From: DATJJW01 sp035491935
GTDB lineage: Bacteria > Pseudomonadota > Alphaproteobacteria > ATCC43930 > CGMCC-115725
Direction: 5' to 3'
Assembly: GCA_035491935.1 (NCBI GenBank)
Contig: DATJJW010000187.1
Location: 3,494 to 67,493, forward strand
Length of the DNA stretch: 64,000 nt
The notes beneath the pieces were generated by a model. The model saw nothing but the letters and a program-made list of their open reading frames with translations, had not been told where the DNA came from and searched no databases. The position numbers were made by a program, and so were the translations under genes. Each line of letters opens with the position of its first letter. The first letter of the stretch is position 1. This document shows, one piece after another, positions 1 through 8,355 of the stretch.

Positions 1-2337
1 GTCGAGCGCCGCCGGGTCGAAGGGCACGATCTTCTGCGTCTCATTGGTCAGGCCCTTGAGCCAGCAGGTGACCTTCGTGCCCTTCTTGGGCTCCGACCAC
101 AGCTCGACCCGGCCGCCATGCATCTCGATGAAGCCTTTGACCAAGGCAAGGCCCAGCCCGGCGCCGGTATTCTCGCCGCGTTGACCGCTCAGGCGCTCGA
201 AGCGCTCGAAGACACGGGCCTGGTCCGTCTTGGGGATGCCGATGCCATCGTCGCCGACGCGCAGGCCCAGCCAGCCATTCTCGGCTACTCCGGCGATCGT
301 CACCATGCCGCCGGCGCGGGTGAATTTGATCGCGTTGGAAACGAGGTTCATCAGAGCCTGGCGCAGCCGCTTCTCGTCGCCGCGCACGAAGCCGAAGCCC
401 GACGGACAGTCGAAGGTCACGCCGATCTCGTAGCGCCCGGCCCATTCGCGGGTCCGTGATGCGACATCCTCCAAGAGCTTGCAGACGTCGACCGCGGTCA
501 ACTCCAGCACCATCTGTCCCGCCTGCATCGTTGCAAGGTCGAGGATGTTGTCGATCAGCGACATCAGGCGGTGCGAGGAGTTGAGGATGCCACGGCTGTA
601 TTCGATCTGCCGCGGGTTGAGCGCACCGAAATATTCGTGGGTCAGGATCTCCGAGAAGCCGATGATGGCATTGAGCGGCGTGCGCAGCTCGTACGAGACA
701 TTGGCGATGAACTCGCTCTTCAGCTGGCTCGACGCCTCCAGTGCCTCGTTGCGCTCCTCCAGCGCGCGTTGCACCTTGATGCCGTCGGTGATGTCCTGAT
801 AACTCATCAGCACATTACCGTCCGGCAGCGGCAGCGCGTTCACTTCCAGCACCCTGCCGTCGGTCAGCTCCATGCGTGAATGCGCCTGGGCCTGGGCATG
901 GGCGGTCACCTGCTCGATCAGCCCGGCGCGGATGCCGGGCCAATCGGCGCCATGGTCGGCCAGCGGCCGCGCCGCGTCGATCAGCCAGGCGATATGCGGT
1001 TGCCGCGACAGATCCTCGACCGGCACCGCCCACATCTGCGAGAACGCCTTGTTCCACAGGCGCAGCCTTCCGTCGGCGCCGAACACCGCGACGCCTTCGA
1101 CCAGATTGTCGAGCGTCATACGCTGCACTTCCATCAGCGTATTGAGCGAGGAGGCCAACTCCAGCTCGTCGGTGACGTCGTCATAGACGAAGGTCAGGCC
1201 GCCGAAGGGGTGGCGCGCCGTCTTGGTGCGGATGGTACGGCCGTCCGGCAGATGCAGGAGGTTCTCGACCGGGTCGACCAGGTCGCGGAACTGCGCCAAC
1301 TGCTCCTGCTTGAAGGCGCGGTAATCGGCATATTCGGGCAGGATGCGTTGGGCACGCAACGTGTCCAGCACCTGACTGAGCGTCGGCTCGCTCAACAGGA
1401 AATCGTAATCGAGGCCCCAGAGCGTGCTGAAGGCCGAGTTCGAGAAGATCATGTGGCCTTCGGGGCCATAGATCACGATGCCGGTCGACACCGCCTCCAT
1501 CACCTCGCGATGGCCGAGGATCAACCGGCCGATCTCGGCGCGGCTGGCCTCCGCCTCCTGCCGGTCGAAGGCCAGCCCCAGCGTACCGCCGCGCAACGGC
1601 ATCTCCATCAGCAAGAGCGGCAACGGCACACCCGACGGTGGCCGCACCGTGCCGGTGCGCGATTGGGTCCCGCCATGCTCCAGCACGCTGTTGACCAGCG
1701 GATCGGCCAGCATCGCCGTTTGCGGCAGTTCCTGATATTTACGGTTGCCGCCGACGACACGGCCGCTCGAATCACGCCACCATACCGCGATCGGCAGCAT
1801 GTCGATGGTTTCGCTCTGCTGGTCGAGCTGCTCCATCAGCCGGCTATGCCGCTGGTCGGCCAAAACTTGGTCGGAGATGTCGCTGACCCAGACGAGGTCC
1901 AGCGTCTCATCCGCCCCGCCATGGGCCGCGCCGGGCGACATGCGGCAGCCGGAGAATTGCACGAGCCGGTCCTCGCCGAGGCGCAGATGCACCGCGCGCA
2001 TGAAAGCGGTTCCGGAAGCACTCAGCCGTACCAAATCCTTATCGAGGGCCTGGCGTTCGTCTCCCGGCGCGCTGGCAAGCAATGCCGACAGGTCGCGTGG
2101 CCAGGATGACGGCAGCGCGTCGTTACCCAGCCGCGTGCCGTTGCCGCCTTCGATACGATAGCAGGCGTTGTTGGTGCTGCTCAGCACCGTCGCGAAGGCC
2201 GTGGTGTCGAGCCTGGCTTGGGTGAGCCTGCGCCGGAGATGCACCGCCCAGAGCATCACGCCGCCCAGCGCTACCGTCAGCGCCACGATCGAACCGAGGA
2301 AGGCTGCGATCGATGTGAGGAACGCCGTGTTGGGCAT
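1..2337 (-). CDS. divL: DivL-like PAS sensor pseudo-histidine kinase (3' end cut by window edge)
   Basis: 779 codons are visible and the 3' end runs off the left edge. The ATG at 2337 has an in-frame TGA six bases upstream and a GGAAG Shine-Dalgarno, so the start is secure. Residues about 8-32 form one membrane segment. PAS-like regions follow at about 170-520, then a short coiled coil, a DHp domain and a HATPase domain with N box (NLVSNAIKFT), G1 (DDGIGIP) and G2 (GAGLGLAL). The H-box reads NVSYELRTPL: the phospho-accepting His is Tyr, at residue 549. Caulobacter DivL has Tyr550 at this place and acts in the CckA-CtrA cell-cycle pathway, probably as a signalling pseudokinase rather than a normal His kinase. 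That function is inferred from family knowledge; the Tyr and domain order are read directly. It lies downstream of ahcY on the same strand, separated by hairpins. Confidence 0.85.
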   Translation of the reverse strand, partial: MPNTAFLTSIAAFLGSIVALTVALGGVMLWAVHLRRRLTQARLDTTAFATVLSSTNNACYRIEGGNGTRLGNDALPSSWPRDLSALLASAPGDERQALDKDLVRLSASGTAFMRAVHLRLGEDRLVQFSGCRMSPGAAHGGADETLDLVWVSDISDQVLADQRHSRLMEQLDQQSETIDMLPIAVWWRDSSGRVVGGNRKYQELPQTAMLADPLVNSVLEHGGTQSRTGTVRPPSGVPLPLLLMEMPLRGGTLGLAFDRQEAEASRAEIGRLILGHREVMEAVSTGIVIYGPEGHMIFSNSAFSTLWGLDYDFLLSEPTLSQVLDTLRAQRILPEYADYRAFKQEQLAQFRDLVDPVENLLHLPDGRTIRTKTARHPFGGLTFVYDDVTDELELASSLNTLMEVQRMTLDNLVEGVAVFGADGRLRLWNKAFSQMWAVPVEDLSRQPHIAWLIDAARPLADHGADWPGIRAGLIEQVTAHAQAQAHSRMELTDGRVLEVNALPLPDGNVLMSYQDITDGIKVQRALEERNEALEASSQLKSEFIANVSYELRTPLNAIIGFSEILTHEYFGALNPRQIEYSRGILNSSHRLMSLIDNILDLATMQAGQMVLELTAVDVCKLLEDVASRTREWAGRYEIGVTFDCPSGFGFVRGDEKRLRQALMNLVSNAIKFTRAGGMVTIAGVAENGWLGLRVGDDGIGIPKTDQARVFERFERLSGQRGENTGAGLGLALVKGFIEMHGGRVELWSEPKKGTKVTCWLKGLTNETQKIVPFDPAALD

Positions 2338-2431
2338 GGCTCAGCTTCCGGGCACGCCAATGCCGTTGGCGCAGGGCACAGCCAAGGCCCGTGCGGACGA
2401 AACGGCGAAGGAAGGGGCGTACTCAGGCATT

Positions 2432-2461
2432 GTCGTCACCGTGCCATGCTACGGTGACGAC
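2432..2461 (-). terminator. Strong hairpin between ahcY and divL
   Basis: An 11-bp perfect stem (GTCGTCACCGT with ACGGTGACGAC) and an 8-base loop sit in the 192-bp gap between ahcY and divL. No T tract follows on the minus strand, so it may be an attenuator or RNA processing structure rather than a classical terminator. Confidence 0.45.
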
Positions 2462-2488
2462 GCCATATAAACAAGAGATGGTACGACT

Positions 2489-2524
2489 TGCCCGGCTGCG
2501 TGGCGTTTCCAGCGCAACCGGGCA
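2489..2524 (-). terminator. Hairpin just downstream of ahcY stop
   Basis: TGCCCGG at 2489-2495 pairs with CCGGGCA at 2518-2524, six bases past the ahcY stop codon. Further GC pairing is possible inside the loop. A T-rich tail is lacking, so termination is only suggested. Confidence 0.35.
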
Positions 2525-2529
2525 TAGTC

Positions 2530-3822
2530 CTAATACCGGTAATGATCGGCCTTGAACGGGCCGGCCTCGCCGACGCTGAGATAGTCGGCCTGGGCCTTCG
2601 AGAGCTTGGTCAGCTTGGCACCGAGCTTGGCGAGATGCAGCGCCGCCACCTTCTCGTCCAAGTGCTTCGGCAGCACATAGACCTTCTTCTCGTACTTGGC
2701 GTGGTTGTTGTAGAGCTCGATCTGCGCCAGTACCTGGTTGGTGAAGGACGCGCTCATGACGAAGCTCGGATGGCCGGTGGCGCAGCCGAGATTGACCAGA
2801 CGGCCCTTGGCCAGGACGATCAGGCGCTTGCCGTCCGGGAACACGACCTCGTCGACCTGCGGCTTGACCTCTTCCCAGGCGTAGTTGCGCAAGCTGGCGA
2901 TCTGGATCTCGCTGTCGAAGTGGCCGATGTTGCAGACGATCGCCCGGTCCTTCATCGCCCGCATATGGTCGAGGGTGATGACGTCGATATTGCCGGTGGC
3001 GGTGACGAAGATGTCGCCGATCGGCGCCGCCTCGTCCATGGTCACGACCTGATAGCCTTCCATCGCCGCCTGCAGCGCGCAGATCGGATCGATCTCGGTC
3101 ACCATGACGCGGGCGCCCTGGCTACGGAGCGAGGCGGCCGAACCCTTGCCGACATCGCCGAAACCGGCGACGACGGCGATCTTGCCGGCCATCATCACGT
3201 CGGTCGCGCGCTTGATGCCGTCGACCAGGCTCTCGCGGCAGCCATAGAGATTGTCGAACTTCGACTTGGTGACACTGTCATTGACGTTGATCGCCGGCAC
3301 CATGAGCTTGCCGGCCTTCATCATCTCATAGAGACGATGCACGCCCGTGGTCGTCTCTTCCGAGATGCCCTTCACGTCCTTGAGCAGCTCCGGATACTTC
3401 TCGTGCAGGATGACCGTGGCGTCGCCGCCATCGTCCAGCACCATGTTCGGAACCCAGCCGTCGGGACCGCGCAGGGTCTGCTCGATGCACCACCAGAACT
3501 CCTCCTCCGTCTCGCCCTTCCAGGCGAAGACCGGGATGCCGGCCGCCGCGATCGCCGCCGCCGCCTGATCCTGGGTCGAGAAGATGTTGCAGGACGACCA
3601 GCGCACCGTGGCGCCCAGCGCCGTCAGCGTCTCGATCAGCACCGCGGTCTGGATCGTCATGTGCAGGCAGCCGACGATGCGCGCATCCTTCAGCGGCTGC
3701 GACGCGCCGTATTCCCGGCGCAACGCCATCAGGCCGGGCATTTCCGTCTCGGCGATCGCGATCTCCTTGCGACCCCAACCGGCGAGCCCGATATCCGCGA
3801 CCTTGTAATCCGTGAAACTCAT
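2530..3822 (-). CDS. ahcY: Adenosylhomocysteinase (S-adenosyl-L-homocysteine hydrolase)
   Basis: 430 residues. The enzyme hydrolyses S-adenosylhomocysteine to adenosine and homocysteine with bound NAD in the cytosol, removing the product inhibitor of methyltransferases. The start [10 protein letters not shown], the NAD-binding loop [10 protein letters not shown], the [15 protein letters not shown] block and the C-terminal KADHYRY are all family hallmarks, with the C-terminal Lys and Tyr helping to close the NAD site. The ATG at 3822 has an AGGAA Shine-Dalgarno about 10 bases upstream. The gene diverges from gapR across 207 bp and is followed by divL on the same strand. I looked for a SAH riboswitch in the short leader and recognised none. 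Confidence 0.98.
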   Translation of the reverse strand: MSFTDYKVADIGLAGWGRKEIAIAETEMPGLMALRREYGASQPLKDARIVGCLHMTIQTAVLIETLTALGATVRWSSCNIFSTQDQAAAAIAAAGIPVFAWKGETEEEFWWCIEQTLRGPDGWVPNMVLDDGGDATVILHEKYPELLKDVKGISEETTTGVHRLYEMMKAGKLMVPAINVNDSVTKSKFDNLYGCRESLVDGIKRATDVMMAGKIAVVAGFGDVGKGSAASLRSQGARVMVTEIDPICALQAAMEGYQVVTMDEAAPIGDIFVTATGNIDVITLDHMRAMKDRAIVCNIGHFDSEIQIASLRNYAWEEVKPQVDEVVFPDGKRLIVLAKGRLVNLGCATGHPSFVMSASFTNQVLAQIELYNNHAKYEKKVYVLPKHLDEKVAALHLAKLGAKLTKLSKAQADYLSVGEAGPFKADHYRY

Positions 3823-3967
3823 ACTCTCGGTTCCTCGCGCTTCACATCCATTCGACCGGCGTCCGGCCGTTCAGCGGCGGTCATAACAGCCGGGAGAGGC
3901 CGAGACAAGGCGCGATACCGCGGGAACTGCCTCGCGCGCATAATTCGGGGACTGTTTCCAGACTGCC

Positions 3968-3996
3968 TTGCGAGCGCGGGACGCGGGAACTATGGT
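3968..3996 (+). promoter_or_regulatory. Candidate sigma-70 promoter of gapR
   Basis: TTGCGA at 3968-3973 and TATGGT at 3991-3996 are separated by exactly 17 bp, which puts the predicted start about 27 bases before the gapR ATG. Both hexamers match 4 of 6 consensus positions. Confidence 0.45.
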
Positions 3997-4029
3997 CGCG
4001 CCTCCGAAAGACAGTGAGGGGGCATTCCC

Positions 4030-4356
4030 ATGGACGATTTCGAGCACGGTGCGCGCGGTGCCGCCACCGCGCCTCAGGCCGCATCGCCGGTCACCGGCGA
4101 TGTCGGTGGTATCTCCGCCGGCCATCTGAAGTCCTTCATCGAGCGCATCGAGCGGCTCGAAGAGGAGAAGAAGGCGCTGGCGGAAGACATCAAGGATGTC
4201 TACTCCGAGGCCAAGGGCGTCGGCTTCGACGTCAAGATCATCCGCAAGATCATCTCGATACGCAAACGCGACCAGCAGGAGATCGAGGAGGAAGAGACGA
4301 TCCTCGAACTCTATCTCCGCGCCCTCGGCATGCTGCCGAACGTGGATTCGGAGTAG
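4030..4356 (+). CDS. gapR: GapR-family nucleoid-associated protein (DUF2312)
   Basis: 108 residues. GapR is an alphaproteobacterial DNA-binding protein that clamps overtwisted, AT-rich DNA ahead of replication and transcription forks and supports topoisomerase activity. After a flexible Ala-rich start, the conserved core begins near residue 33 with [20 protein letters not shown], a charged coiled coil. It continues with [18 protein letters not shown] and ends LYLRALGM, all typical of the family. The ATG at 4030 follows a GAGGGGG Shine-Dalgarno. The N-terminal extension before the coiled coil is somewhat longer than in short members such as the Caulobacter protein. The gene stands alone, divergent from ahcY. 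Confidence 0.93.
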   Translation: MDDFEHGARGAATAPQAASPVTGDVGGISAGHLKSFIERIERLEEEKKALAEDIKDVYSEAKGVGFDVKIIRKIISIRKRDQQEIEEEETILELYLRALGMLPNVDSE

Positions 4357-4485
4357 ATCTCCGACCCAGAGGAGATCGGTCGTCATGGGTCCCGCCCCAT
4401 GGACGCCGATCTCCGCTCTTCTTCCCTGATATCGGGAGATTCTCCGCCACCGGCTCCTCACCGCAGCCCATTGCGCCCGGCGGGG

Positions 4486-4512
4486 AAAGTCATACTAATT
4501 CCTTATGACTTT
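4486..4512. promoter_or_regulatory. LysR-type operator dyad overlapping the lysR start codon
   Basis: AAAGTCATA (4486-4494), nine bases, then TATGACTTT (4504-4512). The 9-bp arms are perfect inverted repeats and contain a T-N11-A core, the usual LysR-family box. The right arm covers the ATG of the regulator at 4505. The same arms with the same spacing recur at 10007-10033 upstream of the decarboxylase gene. Autoregulation by the adjacent LysR protein is the natural inference. Confidence 0.75.
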
Positions 4513-5419
4513 TGATCTCCGTCAGCTCCGCGCATTTCTCGCCATCGCCGATAGCGGCAGCCTCGGCCGCGCCGCTGCGACGATCAACCTCAGCCAGCCT
4601 GCCCTTTCCCGCATCATCCACGACATGGAAGCCCGTGTCGGTGCCAAGCTGTTCGAGCGCCATACCAAGGGCATGGCGTTGACGCAGTATGGCGAGGCGC
4701 TGCTGCCCTATGCCCGGCTGCTGATCTTCGAGACCGGTCAGGCGGTCGAGGCGCTGGATGCCGTCCGGGGCTTGCGGCGCGGCACTGCGCGTATCGGCGC
4801 CGTCGCCACCGTTGCGCGCAGTATCCTGCCGGCCGCCGTCTCCCGGCTGCTGACGGCGGCGCCGGGATTGCAAATCCAGCTGCTGGAGGCGGCCGACGAT
4901 GCCCTGGCGACGGCGCTTCGTCGCCGCGAGGTCGACATCGCCATTACCGGCATCCTGGAGAAGCACGACGACATCGTGCCGATCGCCGAGTGCCAGTTCC
5001 AGGATCGCTGCCTGGTGTTCTGCGCCGCGGATCATCCGTTGACCGCCGAACCCAAGGTCACCCTGGACCAGGTCCTGGCCGAGAATTGGATCATGCCCGG
5101 CCGCGGCGCACGGCCGCGGGAACTGTTCGAGGAGGTCCTGCGTGCCGGCAATATCCGGATGCCGCGGATCGCGGTCGAAGTCGCTTCGCCCAGCGCCATC
5201 GCCGCCTTCGTGGCCCAGACGCATCTCCTCGGCTGGTTGCCGCAGCCTCTGTTCCATGGCCGCGAACAGGCAGGCAAGGTCAAGACCCTGGACATACCGG
5301 AACTCTCGCTCGCCCGCAGTTTCCTCATCTACCGCCGACGCCAGGGGCTGTTGTCGGAGCCGGTCATGCGCCTGATGCGCGAATTGCCGCTGCTCGACGC
5401 CAGCCCGAAAGCCCTATGA
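4505..5419 (+). CDS. LysR-family transcriptional regulator of the aromatic module
   Basis: 304 residues. An N-terminal winged helix-turn-helix (about residues 3-62, with GSLGRAAATINLSQPALSRII as recognition region) precedes a periplasmic-binding-protein-like effector domain. The start MTFDLRQLRAF fits the family. No Shine-Dalgarno lies within 15 bases of the ATG; the start codon is inside an operator dyad, so a leaderless or very short-leader transcript is possible. The gene is convergent with the MFS transporter, 15 bp apart. Because the same dyad occurs before the decarboxylase operon, this protein is the likely regulator of that operon. An aromatic acid or aldehyde effector is inferred only from the neighbours. 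Confidence 0.9.
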   Translation: MTFDLRQLRAFLAIADSGSLGRAAATINLSQPALSRIIHDMEARVGAKLFERHTKGMALTQYGEALLPYARLLIFETGQAVEALDAVRGLRRGTARIGAVATVARSILPAAVSRLLTAAPGLQIQLLEAADDALATALRRREVDIAITGILEKHDDIVPIAECQFQDRCLVFCAADHPLTAEPKVTLDQVLAENWIMPGRGARPRELFEEVLRAGNIRMPRIAVEVASPSAIAAFVAQTHLLGWLPQPLFHGREQAGKVKTLDIPELSLARSFLIYRRRQGLLSEPVMRLMRELPLLDASPKAL

Positions 5420-5434
5420 GGGAGTTTCGGCGCC

Positions 5435-6769
5435 TCACGCCGCCTCCCGCGCCTGGCTGGCCCGTGTTCGGATGGCCTGCTTCACCAGCAGGGCACCGGC
5501 AGCGATCAAACCCGGCACGGCCAGCGCTATGAATATCGATGCGAAACCGAGATGCCGGGCCGTCAAGTCGGCAACCAGAAATGACCCGGCAATACCGCCG
5601 AAGCGGCCCACCCCCTGCATCCAGGCGACGCCTGTCGCGCGACCCTGGGTGGGATAGAAGGTCGCGGCCAGCGCCGGCAGGGATGATTGCGCCGTATTCA
5701 TCAGCGCACCGGCGATGAACACGATCGCGACCAGCAGCCAGAGCTGACTGACCAATTGGCCGATGAAGAACACCGTCACCGCCGTGAGCGCGAAGCAGAT
5801 GGCGATGATCTTGTTGCCATTGAAACGATCCATGAGCCAGCCGGACAGGATCGCGCCGAAGCCGCCGAGCGGGAACAGCGCGGTGATGAGACCGGCCTCA
5901 CCCGGCGGCAACCCCGCCCCCTGCAGCAGGATCGGCATCCAGTTGATCGTGCCGTAGAAGATCACCAACCCCATGAAATATGTCACCCACAGCATGAGCG
6001 TGCCGACGATGTAGTCGCGAGACAGGATGAGCCCGATACTGCCGCCGGATGCGGCCGGCTTCGCCTCATCCACGACGAAGGCCGCGGCATCGGGCATGCG
6101 GCCGGTGATACGGCCGAGCGCCCGACCGATGTCGCCCGCCGGCCGCCCCATCGTCCCCAGATAGCGGGCCGATTCGGGCATGGCGACCAGCATGATCAGA
6201 GCCAGGATCACCGGGACGGTGCCCCCTGCCTCCAGCACGCTGCGCCAGCCCCAATGAGGTATCATCCAGGCGGCAAGGAAACCGCCGCAGGCAGCTCCCA
6301 CCGGGAAGCCGCAGAACATGGCATTGGTGATGAGCGAACGTCGAGAACTGGGGCTGCATTCGGCGATCATCGTCACCGCGCAGGGGCCGGCCGCACCCAG
6401 GCCAAGGCCGGTGATGAAGCGCCAGGTCACGAGTTGATCGAGGCTCGATGCCGAGGCGGAGGCGAAGCAGGCGATGCCGAATAGCAGGATGGTGGCGATC
6501 AGCACGCTCTTGCGGCCGAATCTGTCGGCCAGCGGCCCGGCGCAGATCGCACCGCCCGCGAAGCCGAACAGCGCAGCGCTCAGGACCGGCGCCAGGGCGG
6601 GCTTCGGCACATGCCATTCATTGAGCAGCGACGGCGCGATATAGCCGATCGACGCCGTATCGAAGCCATCGAGCAGGACGACGGCGAGACACAGCAGGAA
6701 GATCAGCCATTGCCGGCTGGAGAAGGGGTTGGCATCGATATATCCCTGGATCCCGACGCTGTGGGACAT
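5435..6769 (-). CDS. MFS transporter, aromatic acid:H+ symporter (AAHS) type
   Basis: 444 residues from the ATG at 6769, which has GAAGG and AGGAG purine-rich stretches upstream; the reading frame stays open 90 bases further but lacks family similarity there. Twelve hydrophobic segments are apparent. The first membrane segment carries DGFDTASIGYIAPSL, the AAHS-type motif seen in BenK/PcaK/MhpT-like importers of aromatic acids. The loop after segment 2 has the MFS signature GPLADRFGRKSVL. It is the last gene of a three-gene minus-strand operon with a benzoylformate decarboxylase and an aromatic aldehyde dehydrogenase, which suggests uptake of mandelate, benzoylformate or a similar substrate. 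The exact substrate cannot be read from the sequence. Confidence 0.9.
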   Translation of the reverse strand: MSHSVGIQGYIDANPFSSRQWLIFLLCLAVVLLDGFDTASIGYIAPSLLNEWHVPKPALAPVLSAALFGFAGGAICAGPLADRFGRKSVLIATILLFGIACFASASASSLDQLVTWRFITGLGLGAAGPCAVTMIAECSPSSRRSLITNAMFCGFPVGAACGGFLAAWMIPHWGWRSVLEAGGTVPVILALIMLVAMPESARYLGTMGRPAGDIGRALGRITGRMPDAAAFVVDEAKPAASGGSIGLILSRDYIVGTLMLWVTYFMGLVIFYGTINWMPILLQGAGLPPGEAGLITALFPLGGFGAILSGWLMDRFNGNKIIAICFALTAVTVFFIGQLVSQLWLLVAIVFIAGALMNTAQSSLPALAATFYPTQGRATGVAWMQGVGRFGGIAGSFLVADLTARHLGFASIFIALAVPGLIAAGALLVKQAIRTRASQAREAA

Positions 6770-6880
6770 GGCCTTCACGCTCCTGTTCTTGACGTTCCTC
6801 CGGTGGCACGGCTTCAAGGGCCATGCCGTTCTTGTTCTTCGCTTCCCACACAACCCCACGCGGCGCGGAAAGCCGCGCGC

Positions 6881-8329
6881 TCAGAAGGGATACTGCACGG
6901 GCTCGGTGTTCATCGTGATCCAGCGCAGCTCCGTGAAGGCGTCGATGCCGGCCTTGCCGCCGAACCGGCCATGCCCGGACGCCTTGACGCCGCCGAAAGG
7001 CATCTGGGCCTCGTCATGAACGGTGGGACCGTTGATGTGGCACATGCCGGTGTCCAGCCGCTTGGCCACCTTGAGCCCGCGTGCCATGTCGCGGGTGAAG
7101 ACGGCGGACGTCAGGCCATAGAGGGTGTCGTTGGCGACCCGGATCGCGTCGTTCTCATCCGCCGCCCGGACGATCGTGGTCACCGGGCCGAAGCTTTCCT
7201 CGTCATAGATCGCCATCCGGGGCGTCACCCGGTCCAATATCGCCGCCGAGACCAAGGCGCCCTCCGGCTTGGCCGCCTGATGCAGAATCGCGCCCTTGGC
7301 GACCGCATCGTCGATCAGCGTCTCAAGCCGCGCCGCGGCTTTCGGATCAGCCAGCGCGCCCAGGATGGTCCCGGCAGCGGCAGGGTCGCCGGCGCGGATC
7401 GTCGCGGCCTTTTGCGCCAGCTTGGCGACGAAGGCGTCCGCCACGCTCTCGACCACGACGATCCGCTCGGTCGACATGCAGATCTGGCCGGAATTCATGA
7501 AGGCGCCAAAGGCGGCGGCTGCCACCGCCTGGTCGAGATCGGCGTCATCGAGCACCAGGAACGGCGCCTTGCCGCCCAGTTCGAGCAGGACGGGCTTCAG
7601 CTCCTCGGCACAGATCTTTGCGATGACCTTGCCCGTGCGAGTCGAGCCGGTGAAGTTGACGCGCCGCACGGCGGGGTGACGGATCAAGGCCTCGACCGCC
7701 GCCGGTGCGCCCTCGGGCGCGGTGCTGACGACATTGCACACGCCCGGCGGCAGCCCCGCCTGACGCAACACATCGCCGATCAGCCAATGCGTCATCGGAC
7801 AGAATTCGGAAGACTTCAGAACCACCGTATTGCCGCAGGCCAGTGGTGTCGCGATGGCACGCGCACCCAGGATGACCGGCGCATTCCAGGGCGCGATGCC
7901 CAGCACCACCCCGGCCGGCTGGCGCACCGCCATGGCGATGGAGCCCGGACGGTCGGACGGGATGATCTCGCCCGTCACCTGCGTGGTCAGCGCCGCCGCT
8001 TCGCGCAGCACAGCCGCCCCCAGATGGACGTTGAATCCCGCCCAGGGCTGCGTGGCGCCGGTTTCCGCCGTCATCGCGGCCACGAATTCGGAGGCCCGCG
8101 CCTCCATCAGCTCGGCTGCCTTCAGCAACACGGCGCGGCGGGCGTTCGGCCCCATCGCGCCCCAAGCCTCGAAGGCGGCCCCCGCACTGTCCGCGGCCTT
8201 GCGGGCATCGTCGGGCGATGCGGCGGCGGCCTCGCTGACGACGGCGTTGCTGATGGGGTTGCGACGCTGGAACCGAGCCTCATCCGCAGCGGCCGCATCG
8301 CGATTGTCGATCAGGAGCATGGGCTTCAC
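6881..8329 (-). CDS. Aromatic aldehyde dehydrogenase (benzaldehyde/salicylaldehyde type)
   Basis: 482 residues. The NAD(P)-dependent aldehyde dehydrogenase fold is clear: APWNAP near the substrate and cofactor site, FTGSTRTGK Rossmann loop, general base Glu in LLELGGKAP, and catalytic Cys284 in NSGQICMSTER. The C-terminus ELRWITMN...YPF resembles vanillin and salicylaldehyde dehydrogenases. I prefer the GTG at 8329 because GGGAGG lies six bases before it; the ATG three codons later (8320) is the alternative. It follows the decarboxylase by 26 bp and precedes the transporter by 111 bp. The expected role is oxidation of benzaldehyde made by the decarboxylase to benzoate. Confidence 0.9.
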   Translation of the reverse strand: MKPMLLIDNRDAAAADEARFQRRNPISNAVVSEAAAASPDDARKAADSAGAAFEAWGAMGPNARRAVLLKAAELMEARASEFVAAMTAETGATQPWAGFNVHLGAAVLREAAALTTQVTGEIIPSDRPGSIAMAVRQPAGVVLGIAPWNAPVILGARAIATPLACGNTVVLKSSEFCPMTHWLIGDVLRQAGLPPGVCNVVSTAPEGAPAAVEALIRHPAVRRVNFTGSTRTGKVIAKICAEELKPVLLELGGKAPFLVLDDADLDQAVAAAAFGAFMNSGQICMSTERIVVVESVADAFVAKLAQKAATIRAGDPAAAGTILGALADPKAAARLETLIDDAVAKGAILHQAAKPEGALVSAAILDRVTPRMAIYDEESFGPVTTIVRAADENDAIRVANDTLYGLTSAVFTRDMARGLKVAKRLDTGMCHINGPTVHDEAQMPFGGVKASGHGRFGGKAGIDAFTELRWITMNTEPVQYPF

Positions 8330-8355
8330 TGGAAACCTCCCGTTTTCGCCGTCGG

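Noticed and set aside
880..2109. 409-codon plus-strand open frame opposite the divL-like gene
   Set aside because: The minus-strand reading gives a full PAS/HATPase kinase with all boxes; the plus-strand product has no recognisable pattern.
3823..3900. Possible SAH riboswitch in the ahcY leader
   Set aside because: The short leader does not show the conserved SAH-aptamer core that I could recognise; a covariance search would settle it.
2488..4017. 509-codon plus-strand open frame opposite ahcY
   Set aside because: It is antisense to ahcY, whose product matches its family throughout. Long antisense frames are common in GC-rich DNA.
4357..4440. GATCTCC/GGAGATC repeats after gapR as terminator
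   Set aside because: Short 7-bp stems occur several times here but none is followed by a T tract, so a terminator could not be supported.
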